From Anas platyrhynchos (taxonomy: Eukaryota; Chordata; Aves; Anseriformes; Anatidae), in NCBI RefSeq assembly GCF_047663525.1, contig NC_092589.1, positions 83,691,001 to 83,755,000 on the forward strand: a stretch of 64,000 nt of DNA, in the 5' to 3' direction. Within the stretch, counting starts at the first letter, position 1, and every line of letters starts with the position of its first letter. Positions 61,001 to 64,000 of the stretch are shown here, piece after piece. The notes under the pieces were generated by a model. It searched no databases and was not told the origin of the DNA. It saw nothing but the letters and a program-made list of their open reading frames with translations. A program made the position numbers and the translations under genes.

Positions 61001-61711
61001 CAGAGTCCCTAGAAGTGGTAGAATCTTTAGGATTCCTCTGCTTAAAATTAACTTGTAGCAATTACTGTGACCCATGGGAAACATGCGTGCGTGTTGGTGT
61101 GGTTTTTGTTTTATTTTTTTTAAGTGAGAATGACACACGTACTCTTTTTTTTTTTTTGGAGGGGGGGGTCTGGCTTAAAGAAGTTACTACATGTAAAATA
61201 GAGACGTAAAAACATACACTCGTCTCTAGTTTTAGTACCATTTGTGTTAATGATAACAGGAGACATTTACTGCCAATATTTTTTGCTGTCCTTTCAGAAA
61301 TTAATTCTGTCCCTTCATTAACTGAAACAACTTAAAAGATTGAAGCCTATTTAGAATTTTTAGTGGGAGACTTTCAAGCTTATACATGCCATCCTGGGTT
61401 GAGAACTAAGTTAAGAGGAAATGCATAACTTCCTGGAACCCATAATACTGTACTGTCTAATTTTTTTAGATTTATATTGTTGTTTTAGCTATGGATAACA
61501 TTTAAAAATGCATATTCTAAAGGATAGAGTAAACTTAATAACTTCGGATATGCTTAGAAGTATATTTAAAGTCTGGTTAATTCCTTCAGGCAATGGAAGA
61601 AATGAATGGCAAAGATTTAGAGGGAGAAAACATTGAAATTGTTTTTGCTAAGCCACCAGATCAAAAAAGGAAAGAACGGAAAGCTCAGAGACAAGCGGCT
61701 AAAAATCAGAT
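45884..61711 (+). CDS. SYNCRIP: SYNCRIP (hnRNP Q), 5' part of the coding region, nine exons, 3' end beyond window
   Basis: RNA-binding hnRNP acting in splicing, mRNA stability, translation and granule transport. Joined exons: 45884-46031, 46931-47049, 47236-47343, 48987-49100, 49234-49410, 54103-54238, 55130-55335, 60188-60337 and 61590-61711; all introns are GT-AG and phases match without error (1,280 nt, 426 codons plus two bases). Residues 1-160 form the acidic N-terminal domain. RRM1 has RNP2 IFVGKI (164-169) and RNP1 RGYAFVTF (203-210). RRM2 has LFVGSI (245-250) and NRGFCFLEY (285-293). RRM3 has LFVRNL (340-345) and KDYAFIHF (371-378), followed by a basic [13 protein letters not shown] stretch. 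Human SYNCRIP is 623 residues, so the Tyr/Gly/RGG C-terminus and 3' UTR are missing from the window. The sequence is almost identical to the mammalian protein, with a few N-terminal changes. No stops or frameshifts occur. Confidence 0.98.
46931..47049 (+). CDS. SYNCRIP: SYNCRIP coding exon (residues 50-89)
   Basis: 119 nt after TTTTCTCTAG. It encodes [18 protein letters not shown] to DLSHVQ, part of the helical N-terminal acidic domain, and ends CAG|GTAACG in phase 0. Confidence 0.97.
47236..47343 (+). CDS. SYNCRIP: SYNCRIP coding exon (residues 90-125)
   Basis: 108 nt (36 codons) between TCTTTTGCAG and AAG|GTATGT. It encodes [17 protein letters not shown] to DEAKIK. Confidence 0.97.
48987..49100 (+). 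CDS. SYNCRIP: SYNCRIP coding exon (residues 126-163)
   Basis: 114 nt (38 codons). Encodes [20 protein letters not shown] to QQPSVGTE, the linker just before RRM1. The acceptor CTTACTTGAAG is weak (short pyrimidine run, AAG), while the donor GAG|GTATGG is moderate. Confidence 0.97.
49234..49410 (+). CDS. SYNCRIP: SYNCRIP coding exon, RRM1 (residues 164-222)
   Basis: 177 nt (59 codons). It carries both RNP motifs of RRM1, IFVGKI and GYAFVTF, and ends at AAQEAVKL before GTAAGT. Confidence 0.98.
49411..54102 (+). other. SYNCRIP: Large SYNCRIP intron within RRM1
   Basis: 4.7-kb intron with an A24 run at 50304-50327 and a second A run after it. A decoy acceptor with a strong pyrimidine tract lies at about 52787-52799 (TTTTTTTTTCCAG) but no donor follows within exon range. 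No nested gene was recognised. Confidence 0.6.
54103..54238 (+). CDS. SYNCRIP: SYNCRIP coding exon, end of RRM1 and start of RRM2 (residues 223-267)
   Basis: 136 nt after TGTTTTTCTTTCAG. It encodes [18 protein letters not shown], then [11 protein letters not shown] (RRM2 RNP2). It ends in phase 1 before GTAACT. Confidence 0.97.
54239..55129 (+). other. SYNCRIP: SYNCRIP intron within RRM2
   Basis: An 891-bp GT-AG intron. I see nothing in it beyond unique sequence. Confidence 0.6.
55130..55335 (+). CDS. SYNCRIP: SYNCRIP coding exon, RRM2 (residues 268-336)
   Basis: 206 nt. It contains [20 protein letters not shown] (RRM2 RNP1) and ends DPDPEVMAK before GTAATA. Mammalian isoforms that skip part of RRM2 are known. 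Nothing here shows whether this species does so. Confidence 0.97.
55336..60187 (+). other. SYNCRIP: Large SYNCRIP intron between RRM2 and RRM3 exons
   Basis: 4.85-kb intron. Simple repeats include T-runs near 55963-55977 and 58714-58726, an A-run at about 58204-58220 and an (AT)n at about 60036-60053. No exon or RNA gene was recognised. Confidence 0.6.
60188..60337 (+). CDS. SYNCRIP: SYNCRIP coding exon, RRM3 (residues 337-386)
   Basis: 150 nt (50 codons) after a long T tract ending TTTCTAG. It encodes [18 protein letters not shown] through [16 protein letters not shown], both RNP motifs of RRM3, before GTAAGT. Confidence 0.98.
60338..61589 (+). other. SYNCRIP: SYNCRIP intron within RRM3
   Basis: 1.25-kb intron. 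A 171-codon plus-strand frame (60694-61209) is open here but shows no domain or splice support. Confidence 0.55.
61590..61711 (+). CDS. SYNCRIP: SYNCRIP coding exon, end of RRM3 and basic linker (residues 387-427)
   Basis: 122 nt after AATTCCTTCAG. It encodes [19 protein letters not shown], then the basic [15 protein letters not shown] stretch (nuclear-localisation-like). It ends in phase 2 (AT|G) before GTAAGT. The next exon, expected to open the Tyr-rich YDDYYYYG segment, is not in the window. Confidence 0.97.
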
Positions 61712-64000
61712 GTAAGTGTAAATGCATGCACATACCTTGTATTACTTCTGAAAGACATGTATATTTGTACAGAACTAGAACTTGGGGTAGTTCGTAGCTT
61801 TACCATAGCGTATACAGGTTCTTTGGCTTCTTTGAAAATGTTGGATGCGTTTAAGTTGTTTGTGTTTTACTTAAGGTCTAGGAGCGCTGTTTGTGAGAAT
61901 TCAGGTGCTGTTTTGATCAATGGGCGTATGAGCAACAGAAATGCTTGCAGGTCATTAAATGTGCACCCCTCTCGCTTTAGAATAAAAAGTTTCCTGTATT
62001 TCTGCACTGATCTGTCCCATGAATGTATTCAGCAGCATGTATTCCTTTTAGCAGACCTAGAAGTACTGATACAGGTCTCCCGTTTAAGAAAATACTCTCT
62101 GAAGGAAGGATCCTGGCATACTTTTTTGCCATTTCCAGAAGACAGATTATTCATGAAGTTTCTAAACTCACATTAATAAAGATCTCCCGTTAATAAATGC
62201 TGAACATGGCAAACAATGCATTGCTTGCCACTGTGTTCTGCTTAATGTTCTCGTGTATTTATCTTCTTGGATATCTTGTAGCTTTCCTAACCATCTTCCC
62301 TCCCCCACCGTATTTCCAAAAATAACTTCTGCCAGTGCTGCTGTGCAGCATACAAGAAGGCAGAATAGTGAGGTTACCAGATTAATACAGATCTCCAGAT
62401 GGTGACCTAGCGTACGCATGGAACTGCTTAAGTTTGCCCTGCTTATAGGTGTCGTAACTTTCTTGGCCCTTTTGTTCTCCTTCCTTAGGCATCTGGTGTT
62501 ACTGTAAGCATTCAGCTTCATTATTCTTTTGCTCCTCTTCTGTGCTAGGCCTTTTCTGTTCTGCCTATTTTTTTTGGCAATACTTTCTTTCTCTATATTC
62601 TGCATCTTTTCAACACCACAATAAAAAACAGATTAATTTTAATTGGGAATAATGTTGAAAGTTGTACTACTTGCCTCTTGACATTGGCAACTGTTTGCAT
62701 GGTTTTGTTGTCTCTGGTTGGAGATGCAGATTCTCTAGTTGAATTTGAGTAATACCAGAAAAATCTTACAGTGCAGTAGACAGTTCTGCTAGCTTTGTGG
62801 TCAAGATCTGGTAGTGGTCCATTTTTAGTGGAGGAAAAGGAAGATATTCCTAAAAGGTGCTTGATCAGTTAAGTGCTGTGTGATTTCCCTTCCGTTGCCC
62901 CTACCTGTTCTTCGCAGGTAATCTGGGATTCAGAATTATTAGTTCTGGATATTAACATGTATTTATAACACTGGGCTTCTTACTGACATGTGACACCTTT
63001 AATATATATATTAATATAATGATGTATGTTATCTCCACACACCCCCTTTATGTGGTGCATGCTTGATATTGTGGATGTAGGTAAACTAGGGCTGTCTCTT
63101 GTTTTTTCTAGTCAGAGGTAAAGTAAATCCAGTTATTCAGTCCTTTCTAGTTCTTTCGTTCAGGAATTTGAAATATTCCTTTACTTTTATGAACTGCTAA
63201 TGCATCTTAGGCAGGAAAGCAGCTAGTTTGATTAGGTATGTTTGGATTTTGAACAGTTTATTCATAAGTGAATTGTAAGGGCTTTTAATTTTCTTAGGAT
63301 TCTAAAAGGTGAGAGGGAGTAGAATGATATGTGTGTTAAGTCTGTATCCTAGTTACTTGGAAAGTTTGGAGTGACATCTTAAGGTCTTAGAGGTGTCTTG
63401 CAGTTTGTTCTATATTTACAGTTGTAGTTGTAAAAATAGTTTTTATATAAACTTGCATATAGCTATAGATTCAGTCTGATTCATACGTTATGTACTTGGT
63501 GATCTTAACCTCCCAGTATATAAGTGACTTTTTAATGAGCAAGAAGCATTTTGAATCGTACCTTTCCTGCTTAAAACCCCTCGTGGCTGTCAGGAGTAGA
63601 ATTCTTAATCTGTACAAGTCACTTTGCTTTTTAATGTATCTTGAGTTCTGTTAGCTATGTAACTATCTGAGGGGGGAAAAAAACAAACCAAACATGTAGA
63701 TGAAAGGGCAAAAAGTTGGCTTAATAAGTTGGCTCCAACCTAGGTTTGAAGGGAGGTGTTAGAAGGCTTGACAGGAGAGACCTTACTAGCAAATGCATGT
63801 CAAATCACCGTCTTAGGGAGTGATTGAGCTACTGGTAGTATGCCTTCATAGAATTTAGCTTTTGGGAAGCTAAAACAATTACACTTGATGAAAATTCTTG
63901 GATTTAGGTATTAAAAAAAAATAAATCAAACCTATATTTAACGCAAACTTCTGCTCTGAAATTGTAATAAGTGTTGTGAATGGGATACCTGGTACAATGC
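61712..64000 (+). other. SYNCRIP: SYNCRIP intron, runs off the window
   Basis: At least 2.3 kb of intron after GTAAGT at 61712. T-rich DNA gives a Lys-rich minus-strand frame (62168-62605) that I regard as chance. No next exon is seen before 64000. Confidence 0.7.

Noticed and set aside
60694-61209. 171-codon plus-strand frame in the intron within RRM3
   Set aside because: No recognisable domain, no splice or promoter support, ends in low-complexity Phe-rich wording from T-runs.
61757-62605. 139-codon plus-strand frame and 145-codon Lys-rich minus-strand frame in the last SYNCRIP intron
   Set aside because: The minus frame is Lys-rich because the plus strand is T-rich. Neither matches a known family and both sit in intron sequence.

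Overview
This is vertebrate nuclear DNA, almost certainly from a bird. Two copies of a chicken-repeat-1 (CR1) LINE sit at 112-492 and 11247-11981, and both end in the tandem 8-mer tail (ATTCTGTG-type) typical of avian CR1. Other CR1 fragments, one solo retroviral LTR, short introns and two compact CpG islands fit the same picture. The CR1 subfamily looks like the Galloanserae (duck/goose/fowl) type, but that is from memory and the species is not proven.

Layout. 1 to about 24,890 is intergenic, AT-rich, repeat-bearing DNA with no intact gene: CR1 copies of at least three ages, a solo LTR (10638-10962), simple repeats, and a broken RING-finger reading frame near 13,500-13,690. From about 24,890 to 25,500 lies a CpG island with a TATA-box promoter that starts the snoRNA host gene SNHG5 on the + strand. 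SNHG5 has a 31-nt TOP-type first exon and a series of short, apparently noncoding exons. Two introns carry box C/D snoRNAs of the SNORD50 (U50) family, at 28800-28868 and 30731-30810. From about 31,230 to 43,600 I see no conserved gene. A second, larger CpG island (about 43,600-45,620) is the promoter of SYNCRIP (hnRNP Q), whose coding exons run from the ATG at 45884 to 61711. The nine coding exons here encode the acidic N-terminal region and all three RRM domains (426 codons plus two bases). The C-terminal Tyr/Gly/RGG-rich part and the 3' UTR lie beyond the window, whose last 2.3 kb are intronic.

The SNHG5-SYNCRIP tandem order, same strand, matches the mammalian arrangement at human 6q14.3, so this is a conserved synteny block. 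Both genes belong to RNA biology: SNHG5 supplies rRNA 2'-O-methylation guides, and SYNCRIP is an mRNA-binding protein of splicing, translation and transport.

No CRISPR, operon or bacterial-type system is present. The most noteworthy observations are a convergent pair of near-identical ZNF143/Staf-like sites just inside SNHG5 intron 1, the diverged D' guide in one of the two SNORD50 copies, the RING pseudogene, a very old CR1 copy keeping its 3' end, and the odd composition of the SYNCRIP promoter (an AT-only block and a long polypyrimidine tract within the CpG island).
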